Source: Pogona vitticeps
Taxonomy: Eukaryota; Chordata; Lepidosauria; Squamata; Agamidae
Assembly: GCF_051106095.1 (NCBI RefSeq)
Contig: NC_135785.1
Location: 224,435,045 to 224,499,044, forward strand
Length of the DNA stretch: 64,000 nt
Direction of reading: 5' to 3'
In this document: one piece after another, positions 21,371 through 56,168 of the stretch
How the letters are laid out: each line of letters begins with the position of its first letter
Position numbering within the stretch: position 1 is the first letter of the stretch
Position numbers and translations under genes: made by a program
Notes under the pieces: model-generated
The model's input: the letters and a program-made list of their open reading frames with translations, nothing else
The model's database searches: none
Told to the model about the DNA's origin: nothing

Positions 21371-21904
21371 ACACTCAGTTGGAATAGATGTTCCCTGGTT
21401 CTGGTATTGCGTGAGAGGGAAAAGAGCTTCCCTCTATCCACTTTATTCATCTTCTGCATAATTGTATAATGTATTCTCCTTCTTGTCTCAGCCGGTGTGT
21501 GACTTCAGCTGGCTGTGACTTGATTTCAGCATTTTGGTAAGGAAGCAATTTGTATGCGTAACACACTATGTATGTACAAATGTTGACACGGGGAGTGATT
21601 TGGGAACTAGAAAACACAGTTCTGGAATCAGAAACACTCAATTGGAATGGATGTCCCCTGGTTCTGGTATTGCGTGAGAGGAAAAAGAGCTTCCCTCTAT
21701 CCACTTTGTTCATCTTCTGTATAATTTTATAGTGTATCCCCCTTCTTGTGTCAGCAGGTGTGTGAGTTCAGTTGGCTGTGACTTGATTTCAGCATAAGGA
21801 AGCAATCTGTACGGGTATGCATGACACACTATGTATGTACAACTGTTGACACAGGGAGTGATTTGGGAACTAGAAAACACAGTTTCTGAATCAGAAAACA
21901 CAGT
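21371..21904 (+). repeat. 263-bp tandem duplication
   Basis: Two consecutive copies (21371-21633 and 21634-21904) share the blocks ccctggttctggtattgcg, gagcttccctctatccact and gggagtgatttgggaacta. They differ by scattered substitutions and small indels, so the duplication is not recent. The left half continues the LINE-like repeat. Confidence 0.8.
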
Positions 21905-22262
21905 CAGAACCCCATATCTGTGGGGGATTGGTTACAAGCCCCCGACAAATGCTGAAAACTGTGGATAAGAGTGAACACTATACAGTAATAATAACTAGCA
22001 TGGTAAAAGAGCACAGTCCAAGAATATGTATTTTCACCTATATCACCAGAACTGCCCAACCAAGGGAGCCAGAGACCATGTTATGTATTATTTAACAATA
22101 ACAATACCTAGTATGGTCTCGGGCTCCCTGTAGTGACCAGTTCAGGTACACACATTGTGAAAATACCCATTTCTAGTTTTTTCTTTTAATCATTTTCAAA
22201 ATTTCAGATTACAGATAAGTGAAATTGTGGATACTGATCCAGCGGATACAGGGGTCCTACTG
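21905..22262. mobile_element. Tigger/mariner-like MITE
   Basis: The ends form inverted repeats: CAGAACCCCATATCTGTGGG at the left and, in reverse, CAGTAGGACCCCTGTATCCG at the right. A matching tgtggata pair lies further in. The pattern is that of pogo/Tigger-type non-autonomous elements. No TA duplication is preserved. Confidence 0.6.
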
Positions 22263-22519
22263 AGAGAAATGGATGTCTACCCAACTGTCTGAAGTACTTT
22301 TGCAGTAATGTGCTCAATGCTGAAAGGGAGACAGAAAGGAAGCACTTTCTATTTAGAAACGTTTTAATTGCAATCCTATTGGCACTTGCATAAGATATGA
22401 GTAACTTGCCATGGAGCTGCAGCTGATTGATGAAGTGCTGGGGTACATCTTGGTTGTACAAAATCAGGCACGTGATCAGGCGTGTGACCCATACACTACT
22501 AGGCACCTTTCAATTAGCC

Positions 22520-22825
22520 AAGGTCTGCCTTGGATTCGTATTGAAATCATTCTATCATTTTGAGATTATATCCCAGTACAGCTTTCCCCACTTTTTTGTT
22601 GACTATGAGGGCTACTCTATTTCTTCTACAGGATTCTTGCCCACAATAGTAGATATGATAATCGTCTGAATTGAATTTGCCCATTCCCATCCATTTTAGT
22701 TCACTGACGCCCAGGATGTCAATGTTTATTCTTGCCATCTCCTGTTTGACCACATCCACCTTACCAAGGTTCATAGATCTTACATTCCTGGTTCCTATGC
22801 AGTATTTTTCTTTGCAGCATCAGAC
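22520..22825 (-). mobile_element. BovB LINE fragment (endonuclease region) in copy 2
   Basis: The minus strand encodes a readable BovB endonuclease start: RNVRSMNLGKVDVVKQEMAR, then NIDILGVSELKWMGMGKF and YHIYYCGQES. It is 3'-truncated near 22520 and is part of the left end of the second composite repeat. No intact LINE remains. Confidence 0.9.
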
Positions 22826-24883
22826 TTTCCTTACATTTATAAGCCACTAATAAGAAATGTTTAAAAAAACATGCAAAATGCATGGTTTGGTGGGTGAATC
22901 ACATGATCAGAGGGACTGTTGACATCATCTTCAGGACTCAGCCAATCCTGAAGGTGCTGCTGCTGCTGCCTTGGGAACCCAGCCCCTTTACTCCTGGGTC
23001 TTTGTCACCTCACAGGGGCCTCACCTCTCTGCTGGCAGATAAAAGGGGCTTGTTGGGCAGGGCAGGAGAACAGAAGGGAAGCCAGTGGCCAGAGGGCAGT
23101 CTGAGGCCGCAAGGGGGAGACCGGCAGAGGTTGGCGGACCAGTTTGGAGAAGCTTGGTGGATATCGGTGGATGGAAGAACGGGAGTTTGTGCGAATAGCT
23201 GGTGAAGGTGTGTGTGTCTCGGGCCAGGGGCTGTTTTGTGCCTGTGTATGAATGGGCTGGCTAGCATTCCATGGGGATGTCACCAGGGCAAGTGTGTGTC
23301 CCAAGCATTTGGGAGCTGGCGGAGCCTGGGTTCAGAAGCGGAATGGAAGAGATAAATGGGTGGATATTCCTGGTGGAAGCCAGTGGATGCTGGCAGGCGG
23401 AACTTTGGGATGAAGTTGCCAGAACATTGGTCGGTGGATACACCTGGGTTGAAGCTGGGTGACGGTTGTGGATGAGCTCGCCCCTTAGCTGTTTTTTCTC
23501 TCTTTCTCTTGCAGGGCCTCACCTCTCTGCTGGCAAATGAAAGGGGCTTGTTGACCAGAAGGGAAGCCAGTGGCCAGATGGCTGCCTGGCAGAGGCAGCT
23601 GGAGCGACTGGAGGGGACCCAGCCCTTCTACCCAAGGCAAGTTCCCTCCCGAAAGCAGAGGAACTTGCTAAGTGGGCTTGCGAGTTAACAGCTCAAGGCT
23701 GGCGGAGATCCGTGGCTTGAAGCTGACTGATGTCGGCAATGGACCGGGAGGAAGTCGGTGGCCATTGACAGACAGAGGCTGGTGGAATCTGCCTGCGGAA
23801 GCTGGCCAAGGGCACAAGGCGGAGGCCGGTGGTGGACGTTAGCCTCTTGAAACCAGCTTGGGGAAGCTTGGTGGATATCGGTGGATGGAAGCATGGGTGT
23901 TTGTGTGAATGACTGGTGGAGTGAAGGTGTGTGTGTGTTGTGGGGGCTGGTTTGTGCCTGTGTCTGTCTGTATGAATGTGTGTGTGAATGGGCTGGCTGG
24001 CGTTCTGTGGGAATGTCGCCGGGGCATGTGTGTGACCCAAGCATTTGGGAGCTGACGGAGGCTGGGTTCAGAAGCGGAGTGGAAGAGATGGGTAGATATT
24101 CCTGGTGGAGGCCAGTGGATGCTGGCAGGTGGAACTTCGGGATGAAGTTGCCAGAACATTGGTTGGTGAATACGCCTGGTTTGAAACCAGTTGACGGCCG
24201 TGGACGAGCTCGCCCCTTAGCTGTTTTTTCTTTCTCTTGCAGGGCCCGAAGCTTCGTCTTCCCCAGGGGGATGCGAGGGAGCTGAAGGCAGGCATCCTGC
24301 TGGAGCTGAACCAGGCCTTTGTCTCCGCTGAGGATACCCGTTTAGCCTCTTTCCCAAAACCAATAAAAGCATTTTTGCGGAATGGTTTTGAAGTATTGTC
24401 GTGTTTGTCAGGGGCTGTCACGAGATTATCTTCCCCATCCCTTCATTATATCTGGGGTCCAATGCCTGGGGTGGGTCTTTCTGAAGTCATGGTGTGGGGC
24501 CCTGTGATGTCACAGGAATTGGGAACATAATATTTCTCTAAGCATGTGTGAGGGAGTGAGCTAAGGCAGTGGCTTCCCTACCTGAGCTCCTAAGCAAGTA
24601 TATTACATGTCATGTTGGACACAGGAAGCCAGTGAACCCTGCTGCCATTCAGACAGGGTTGGAGTTGGGTACCCAAACACTATGGCCACCCTGCAACAAT
24701 AAACAAGACTCGCTCCTTCCCTTCCACCACTGCTCCTTACATTTGTTTGCATGCCCTGGAGATTCAGGGGGCCCAACCATTTCCTGGCACAGCAGCTCCT
24801 TCTCTGAGACCTGGCAAGCCGTATCTTCATCATCAACACTGTGAGCACTCCATGGACAGCTTCTTGCAAGAGTACAAGTGGGG
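22726..24883. repeat. Composite repeat, copy 2 of a 2.2-kb direct duplication
   Basis: Same order of parts as 16897-19072. The core 22922-23702 matches 17088-17868 with only two substitutions and no indel over 781 bp. The flanks within the unit differ by roughly 5-8 percent and carry indels, including a 28-bp difference near 18007. The right limit is where both copies share gtacaagtgggg. The family is unknown. Confidence 0.85.
24412..24878 (+). mobile_element. LTR-like segment in composite copy 2 (tentative)
   Basis: Counterpart of 18593-19067, with TGTCAGGGG at the left, caataaacaag near 24699 and agtaca at the right. The LTR interpretation is a hypothesis. It is about 8 percent diverged from copy 1. 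Confidence 0.3.
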
Positions 24884-25589
24884 AGAAAAATTGCCACTTC
24901 AAAGAAGCTTATAGTCCAACCTCTCATGAAAGTGCCACAACTGAGGAAATGGAAAAGGGCCATGATTAGGAGATGAGCATACGTTAAAATTAATGAGGAT
25001 CCATGCCATGGATGGCAAAAATACACTGGTGCTGCAAAATCTACTACTCGAAGGCAGTGGCTGCCTCTATAGAAATGCCTAGTGTATCATGGCTGGAGTA
25101 TATACGACACTGCAAGCTACCAGGCATTTTGTCCATGGGCAAAGGAAGCCAGACTCAAGAAATCCTGATTTTATCTCTCAACTTCCCTAATTAAAACTGA
25201 CATAGAGATACCAGCTGTAGAGAGGGGGAAAAAAGGAAAATGTGGGTGTATTGGAACTGGAAGCAACCATGGGGAGTGGAAATTGCTACCAAGGATGTGG
25301 ATGTTGCCGAGCAGTCAATTCCTCTAACAACTGCTAGTAAATCTTTTTGTTTATAGGCCCCTTCGAATTCAATTATTCTATGATTACTTGTCAGTGTTAG
25401 CATTGAAGCTTCTACACAATTCCTTCCAAGTTCAATATACATTCCATTTTCTAAGAAAGAAGGTGCTGAGGAGTGCATAGGACCATTGATTTTATTTAGA
25501 AGAAAAAGTATAGGGCCACTGCTCTTATTTTTATTGCAAGCAAAGTGATATCCAAGCTATTGCAGCAAAGGTCTTTATCTTATATGGAG
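24884..25589. other. Intergenic, possible CR1 tail
   Basis: Mostly unrecognised. Near 25255-25385 a tract ending ccccttcgaattcaattattctatgatt resembles a decayed CR1 3' terminus. Confidence 0.4.
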
Positions 25590-26935
25590 TGAGAAATGTC
25601 TGATGTTCAAGCTGGATTCTGAAAAGGAAGGTGCACTCAAGATTTTATTGCAAATATATGCTGGCTACTGGAGCACACCAAAGAATTTCAGAAGATCATT
25701 TTTCTTTATAGACCAGTGGTCCCCATTCTTTTTAACATCATGGACCAGTTGGGGAAGGCGAGGCACCACCGTGCTCACGTGGATGAGCGAAAGGGCGGGT
25801 GCATGTGTGAAGGGGCGCTTGCATGCGTGCATGTGCAAAGGAGTGGGGGTTTGGGGGACACTTGTACCCATGCACGAAAGGTGGGGTGTGCACATGGGCA
25901 TTCACACGCATGCACAAAGGGGCTGCGGGGGGGGATTGCATGTGGGTGGGAGATCTGTCTGTGTGGCCTGGTCTGGCCCAGGCCATGGAACAGCGCTGGG
26001 CTGTGGACCAGGGGTTGGGGACTCCTGTTATAGACTACAACACCACCTTCCGACTATGTGGACCATGAGAAACTGGGTTTTTCTGAAAGAAATGGGTGTG
26101 CTTCAGCTCTTGATTGTCCCGGTGCGCAACTTGCATTGTAGACAGAATATGGTGGTACGGCATGGTTTCCTATAGACAAAGGTGTCAGAAAAGATTACAT
26201 TTTATCTCCTTTTCTGTTAGTCGGTACACAAACGTATTATATGGAAAGCCACACTAGATTCAGATGAAGGAGTGAAAACTGACAGAAGAAACATCAATAA
26301 TTTAAAATGTGCAGGTACCACCATCTTGCCAGCAGAAAGCAGCAATGACTTAAAACGTTTAGTGAAAGAAGAAAGTTCCAAAGCGGGATTGTAGTTAAAC
26401 ATTAAGATCAAAATAATGACCCCAGAAGAAATAAAATTTTTTAATGTTGACAATGAAAAGACTGAAATAGTGCACTTAGAAATTTTGTATACCTTGATTC
26501 AGTCATCAATGCAAATGGTGACTGCAGCCAAGAAATCAGAAAAAGACAGAGACTTGGAAGGGGAGCAATGAAGGAATTAGAGATAATCAAATGTAACGAT
26601 ATGTCACTGGAGATTAAGACCATTCATACTCTTGGATTGCCAATTACCATGTATGGGTGTGAAAGCTGGACAGTAAATGAAGCTGACAGGAAAAATAAAA
26701 GATTTATTTGAAATGTGGTGCGGGAGGATAGCTTTGTCGATACCCTGGGCTGCCAGAAAAACAAGTGGATCAAATCAAGCCAGAGAATGAAACAGAGGCT
26801 GTCCTACTTAGGGCACATCATGAGAAAACAGGACTCTCTGGAAAAGACAATAATGCTGGGAAAGGTTGAAGGCAAGAGAAAAAGAGGAAGACCATATACA
26901 AGATGGACTGATGTCCTAAAAGAAGACACGTGCTT
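25590..26935 (+). mobile_element. BovB LINE RT fragment, interrupted by a hAT MITE
   Basis: Plus-strand BovB reverse-transcriptase and C-terminal sequence, much decayed: a GY.-HTKEFQK-like tract before the interruption, then NINNLKCAG.T, a YGCESWTV-like tract and YLGHIMRKQDSLEKTIMLG. It spans 25590-25713 and 26028-26935. The hAT MITE at 25714-26027 sits between. The last 98-codon frame (26715-27008) is the C-terminal part of this LINE, ending in a (TG)n tract. Confidence 0.88.
25714..26027. mobile_element. hAT-type MITE inserted in BovB
   Basis: A 314-bp element with ends CAGTGGTCCCCATTC and, in reverse, CAGGAGTCCCCAACC. It is flanked by a perfect 8-bp target duplication, ttatagac (25706-25713 and 26028-26035). 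The interior is G-rich with cgtgcatg-like repeats. The 190-codon frame at 25603-26175 reads straight through LINE and MITE and is not a gene. Confidence 0.92.
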
Positions 26936-29900
26936 CAGTTTGTGTGTGTGTGAGTGGTTGCCATGTTTGTGTGTGTGTGTGAGCATGTTGGCAAATTCAA
27001 AGGGGTAAAGGGGAAGAAAAAGGGAAATTATGGTAGAGTTCCTGTATTTCAGAATGTAACTTAAAACATTCTAAGGATGTTGGAAATCAGCACTGTCCTG
27101 ATCTTGGTTTAACTTTCTGCCAGCTTGTGAGCCTGGGCTGAGAATGGCTTGAAGCTGGGATAATTCAGCTCTTCCACTGCTCCTCTTTTTCTCTGACCAT
27201 CTCTCCCTCCCTTGGCTCTTCTTCTTGATTCCAGCCACCCCAAGAGTTTTGCTGCCACAAGTGGCTTTTTCCCCATTCCTCATCAAATCCACTACAGCTG
27301 GTGCAGCTCTTAGTTTTGATTGTACTGCCCGTTCTTAATAAATATGGTTAGGACTCTCGTATAAACTGAATAATCAGATTAACAGCCAATATTATGTATG
27401 CTAAATCTGTAAGCATCTAATTAGACATACTGAACTTTTCCAATTTTAATGATGTTAAAAATTTAATGATGTTAGGTGCATTTAATTCTGTACAGAATTC
27501 AGCTACACACTAATGAAAGCTCGTAGCTATAATAAAATCCATTATTAGAAATCAGACACAGTATTTGAAAATAAAGACACTTTTGGGTATTTATTCTAAT
27601 GTTATTACAACATGCAAGATACAAAACAATTAGAAAATTTGTAAAATTACACAGAAGTATAATGAAAATACATGATAGAAATAATATAAAACAAAGCCAC
27701 TCATTTCTGCAATTATCAAATATTGCAAATATCATTTATCAAATCACCCTTATAATATACAAAGTACATTTTATGATAGCTCCTTCCTCTTACTGCAGTT
27801 GATAATGGGTTAGACCCAGATTTTGTCATACATAATGTAATCTCATTGAAATCAATGGGACAAAAATTTGTCATGGTCATGGATCCAAACAACCCAATGA
27901 CACAGTACTCTTCTATGACTGACTAGCCATGCCTCAGTTCTAGTGAGTTAAACAAGACTTACTTCTCAAGTTAGCATGTTTTGGATATAAGTTATATACT
28001 GGATTTATTTCTTCATATTATTCTTCAAGCCATTTATCTGGAAGTATAAGTGAATACAGCTTTTTAACCCTGACACTTGTATGTAAATTTCCATACTTTC
28101 CGTGAGGTACTTTCAAGTACATTTAGGACTGTGTAACGCTTGTGAACGATTGCAGCCACATTACTGGGCACACCATATTATAAAAGTTTCAGCTCTTTTC
28201 ATGCAGGATACATTTCTAACTTGCCATTTTGGCAAATGTGAGCTCTTATTTAAAATTTTCTTAAAACAGCAGTAATAATTTCCATTTACTGTATTGATAA
28301 CATATGGCACATACAGAATCAAACAAAATTGAATAACCCATCTGAGTACAACATCTAAAGACTAAAAATATACTTTTTAAATGGAAAAAGACTTTAAAGA
28401 GCTACCATAGAGGTATGGTAGTAAATCCCTTAATAGAACAGAAATCTCAGGCTTTCTTAGGCTGAGGCTGTGTGGCCAACCTCCAAACCACCGAATTGTA
28501 ATTGATCAGCTGCTTCTTATTACATCAGGAAAGACTCTTGTCCCCCATTGCTCAGTTCTGTCTACTTTGGCAGTCAGCTGCTTTCTGGGGTATCAAGCAG
28601 TGACATTTCACATCACTGACTACCTTATCCTTTTTCTCAGCCGAAGATGCCAAGGACTGAACATGGATGCATATTGTGTCCTCTATCAACGAGACATACT
28701 ATTCTCTTTTCTGCCATGGAGTACAGAAGGTTTGGATGCTACAGGGCATAGAAAGAAATACAGTATAAGTGATTCCCTGCACTTGATTCATGCAAAATGT
28801 ATATGATAGATTAAGGGGGTGATGGTGTCAGCAGCCATTTCTTTGCTTTCAGTGCAAAGGTGACTTTACGTGGTTTCTCATCAAAGTGCAGCCACTGCTG
28901 TTGGAGGGACCAGGATGGATGAGGTGCTAGAAAAGAAATATTCTTTTCCTTTCATCAGCAAGGGATATATAATTCTAAAGATTCAAAGACTTCAACTGAG
29001 AACTGTTTCATCTGTACCCAAGGAAATTATCCCAGTGCCCAGTTCTTGAGCCACGTACACTTTAGACCTGGGAATACATTTAGTTGCATTAAAATCATTT
29101 TATGGTCTTTATGTGCAAGGTTGGGGTACATACACCTTGTTAATGAGAATTAAAGGCATTGTTTCCTTGCTCATCTCCAAGCCTATTATATATCTTTATG
29201 TGAACAGGTCCAAATACTATAAAACTTTTCTTTATTGAATCCTTGTTGGTATTCTTTTTTCTTTTCTTTTTGTAGTTTGTTAGTAAATAAAAACTGTAGT
29301 GTTTGGGGGAATAAGGAAATGTTAGCATTTGGGCTTGTTAAAATGCTGTGTAGAGTATGAATTTGTAGTGGTTAAAGGAGAAAGGTTTTGATCTTCTAAG
29401 CAATTAAGTACAAGGCAGAATTAATAAGAAAATAAAGAAGAGTCTTGTACATAGGGATTTTCTTCTAATATTGCTCTCTGAGAAGGGCTTCTCTTAGGCA
29501 TAGCCCTGATGTTTGGAAGAAAAAGTGTTTACAAAATGAAGCAGACTCTGTATTTATATGAAACTGGGAAATATTACTTTTTTGAATCCTCCAGTCATTG
29601 TTATGCCAGTGACCGAATTGACTGTGAAGTTCTGGGAATTGCCCCCAAAAACAACACTTCCAGACTCAGCTGATACCTCCTGACCAGTATTTTCAAAATA
29701 CGGAAATGCTAATACAATTTCAAACATCCATTAGCACTCATAAAGAATTACAGAATTCCTATTCTCTAGACGCTAAATCTCACCATACAGTGAATCTTTG
29801 GTTCCCTAGTAAATTAAGACAAAAACACCACACACTGCAGTTCTACAATTTGTTATAAAATATCTAGAAGGAAAATACATTTTATATTGTACAGAAATCT

Positions 29901-29985
29901 TGTATATTAAACAAAGGCATCACACTTTTCCCTTTTACTTCTTAATACTGAAATATTGAAGGGTATACCAATACTTTAAAACTAT
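26936..29985. other. Region beyond the PHLDB2 3' end
   Basis: AT-rich with no recognised gene. (TG)n tracts lie at 26938-26990. Part of it may be a long PHLDB2 3' UTR if distal poly(A) sites are used. Confidence 0.4.
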
Positions 29986-29987
29986 GA

Positions 29988-29998
29988 TTTATTTATTT
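29988..29998 (-). promoter_or_regulatory. Candidate PHLDB2 poly(A) signals
   Basis: The plus-strand atttatttatt gives two overlapping AATAAA signals in gene sense, about 330 bases past the PHLDB2 stop. Use is inferred, and more distal signals exist. Confidence 0.4.
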
Positions 29999-30322
29999 TT
30001 TATTAGGAACATTCTGCTCTGCATGATAGAATTTGTAAGAAAATGCCACCAAATCTCTATGCTAGGCTTAGGGTGATCTGATTATCCATTTTGGAGCACT
30101 ACAATCTTTTAAGCAGCTTTTCTTTTCTTTTGCTATAGCAGTGATTAAAACAATCTAAATATTAATGCCCCCTTCCAAAGTATGTGTTTCATTTGGGAGC
30201 ATAACGGAAGGTGATCTGTATCTTCAAATTTGTGTGGTTTGTCAAATGTAACTAAATATGGCTTTTCACTCCCAAATCTGAGGCTATCATTGCATTATGC
30301 CCTGTCACTTTGCATCATTTTA

Positions 30323-53067
<22,745 letters not shown>

Positions 53068-54499
53068 CTGGAGTTTCAACCAGAAAAATAAAGAACAGAA
53101 TTACCTTCAAACCCAAGCAGTGGTTAGTGATTATAATGGCACACTAAGTGGAATGGAGTTGCGTGGCACAGATGGGATGATATCTATCTGATTAAGACGA
53201 AAGATCACAGCATGAATGTCCCACATGGTGGCGAGCTTGCACTTATGTGACTCATTCTGTCACAAGTAAGCACAGTAATCTACATTCTAATTTAATTAAC
53301 CTCATGGATACCCAATGATGGTTAGATTGCATGCATATGTGCCAAACGTTTTGTTGTGTGTGAAGAGTGTAGATTGTGTTCTTATGAAGCTGACTTTCTA
53401 AAGAGAAGATTCTGATGACTTCCCAGCCTCCTGGTGAGGGGCAGAAAGGTGATTATGCAACCATGATTGAAGGTTATTGAATGACGAGAGGTTATAATCA
53501 TTAGGGGTAAAAGTGGCAGCAGCAAGCATGCAATATGTGGTCATCATCAGAATCTGTTTTTGGATCACAGCCAATGAAAGTTAGTTAAATACATGTCCCC
53601 TCAGCTCCAAATATTTCAAAATTATTTCAACCACTATATAAATTGAATAGTTAAAATGTAACCCAATCCAACCAAGATGGGGATTGTGCCACCAATCAGA
53701 ACAGAGCAATTCTTGGATCATTACTTTTTTTAAAGCAAAGCAAAGATATAGGATACTGCATTAAGTGTCATAGGCAGTTTGTGGGCATATCTACCCATAT
53801 GGTCAATTTTATTACATAATTTATATTATCTATGTTGCAAAAGCAATGATACTCTTATTTGTGGCTAATTTAGTTAGTCAGAGTTTTATAATTTGACTAC
53901 AGCACTTAGTGCAGTATTTTTTAAAAGAGGAAATGCCATCTGTCGTTGCTCCGATGATCAGGAGTATATTAGCTACTGAGGAAGAGAAGTGGTAGCAAGT
54001 TAGTTTCCAAATGATGTAAAGACAGAAAATAGCAGAATTTTACAATGTAAACCAATCAGGATGTGGCACAGAGCAGAAAGCTAGTGGCACAGGCATAATG
54101 GTCATAAATATTGCTTATATGCAGTGAAAGGATGATATGTAGCAGAGCACAGAGACTAAGTGGTTTGATGCAGGAAATTCTGTTTCAGTAGCCAAACACA
54201 AGACACAATTCACAGAACTGGTTCAAATCTCTTTCGAAAGAATGATACCTTGACGTTTGACATAGATTTGGCTTTCGTACAGTCAGTCCCTATTTCAAAA
54301 ATAGTAGTATGTCATTTCTCAAAGTACACACATTTCTCAGGCTTTGAACAAGTAGATTGAATTTTTGTCTTTGGCCACTTACTGTGTTTCTCACAATCTC
54401 ACTGTAAATATTTTTTTCAGAATAACGAAACTATTTAGCCACACAAGCCTAGAGAAGCATCAATGAAATGTAATCAACTGCAGTGTACATCCTTTTAGA

Positions 54500-54637
54500 C
54501 TAGTGGTTCCAACCTTGGGTAACCCAGGTGTTCTTGGACTGCAAACTCCCAGAAACCCTAGCCAGCACAGCTAGTTGTGAAGACTTCTGGGAGTTGCAGT
54601 CCAAGAACACCTGGGTTACCCGAGGCTGGGAACCATT
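54500..54637. mobile_element. 138-bp hAT-type foldback MITE
   Basis: An almost complete palindrome: gggtaacccaggtgttcttg and ggactgcaaactcccagaa on the left pair with ttctgggagttgcagtcc and aagaacacctgggttaccc on the right. The ends ctagtggttccaacc / ggctgggaaccatt fit hAT termini. The flanks cttttaga (54492-54499) and ctttttga (54638-54645) match at 7 of 8 bases. Confidence 0.85.
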
Positions 54638-55101
54638 CTTTTTGACCAATGTTCCAAACAATGTGTGCTCTGATGCTGTTGGTCTACAAATCTGAGAACT
54701 TGAAGTCAGCAGGGTCACAAATGGAGAATTTTAAGGGTTTTAGTCCAGCAACCCCTGGGGACCCTTGCTCTAGACTGTACTTTCAAAAACAGGCTTCATA
54801 CAAACATGCTGCTTCAGTTTTTTTAAAAAAGCATTGCCTTTTACAGCAGTAAAACAACAGATATTAGAGTGCAGCATTTTGCAAGGCAAATATTATTTTA
54901 TCATTATTGAGTGCAAAGTCACCAAAAGGATACCATTCCTCAAGATATATACACATTTGTAAAAGAAATGCAAATAATAATTCAATCTGTTTAGTTATTT
55001 GGTAAGTATTCATACATAATCTATACCAGACCAACATCTGCTGTTTCATCTCTATAGTTACTTTATCATGTTTCGTATGGGCATGGGCCATTTCAAAATT
55101 A

Positions 55102-55418
55102 GGTAAAGGTTCCCCTTGACATTTTTAGTCCAGTCGTGTCTGACTCTAAGTGGTGGTGCCCATCCCGTTTTCAAGCAGTAGAGCCAGCACTTGTCCGAAG
55201 ACAGTTTCCGTTGTCACATGGCCAGCATGACTAGGGAAGGCCGTTTTACCTTCCCACTGAGGTGGTACCTATTTATCTACTCGATTTGCATGCTTTCGAA
55301 CCGCTAGGTTGGCGGGAGCTGGGACAAGCGACGGGAGCACACTCTGTCGCGTGGATTCGATCTTACGACTGCTGGTCTTCTGACCCTGCAGCAGAGGCTT
55401 CTGCGGTTTAGCCCGCAG
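55102..55418 (-). mobile_element. Sauria-type SINE
   Basis: A minus-orientation copy with the tail aggtaaaggttccccttgac at the left and a tRNA-like gcggtttagcc at the right. The first bases of the head are missing compared with the copy at 36871. Confidence 0.88.
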
Positions 55419-56067
55419 TTCACTGATGAAACAACACTGTTACTAAATTTTTACACACTGATGTACAAAAAGATGTTCTTATTCTGAGAGACTCCTTTGA
55501 AATACCCAAATTGTTCTAACTGCTTTACAGAAGAACATTATCACAGTAATGTCCTTTCACATTGGTTTAATCAATTTTTTCACTGCTTTGCTTAACAGTT
55601 GCCAGGCTTCATACAATTAAAGCATTATTCTTAATAATACTCAGGATGCCCAGTTAAATTCCACCCTTTCATTCACCCATCCTTTTTATGAACCAACAGG
55701 AATAACCATTCTTGTTAAAAGAACAACAAACAATTATGAGAAATAAACAATTAAAAGACTCTCCATCTTTTGAAATTCAAAAAGCTCTGGGAATTTTGAA
55801 GTAGGTGCAAGTGATATTAACAATAGGATTCCCTGGCATACATATTGTGCTGCTATTGTTGCTGCAGCTCCACATAGTTCCTGTACAAAGAGTAAAGTCA
55901 CTCATTCAACCATTATTAATCTTCAAAATATAGTCTTATATTACTACCCTCCTGACATATCTGGTGCAGTTATGCAGCCTTTCTGTGTGCAATATGCATA
56001 AATTCACAACATCCTGAGAGAAACAGGTCCACATATTATGGTTCATTCAAAGATTACTTACCACTAG

Positions 56068-56168
56068 AATTCGCGAAGGCTTTCACAGCCGGGATCCAAT
56101 GGATGTTGTGGGTTTTCCGGCCTTAAGAAAATGGCCAAACAGCCCAGAAAACCCACAACAACCACACC
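56068..56168. mobile_element. Penelope-like end fragments, inverted
   Basis: The left part reads in reverse as ggctgtgaaagccttcgcga, the right part as agcccagaaaacccacaaca, and ttgtgggttttccgg between them pairs with the right part. It is a third trace of the family at 39067 and 50898. No target duplication was found. Confidence 0.5.

Noticed and set aside
25603-26175. 190-codon plus-strand frame
   Set aside because: It reads from a BovB fragment through a hAT MITE and back. The target duplication shows it is a chance fusion.
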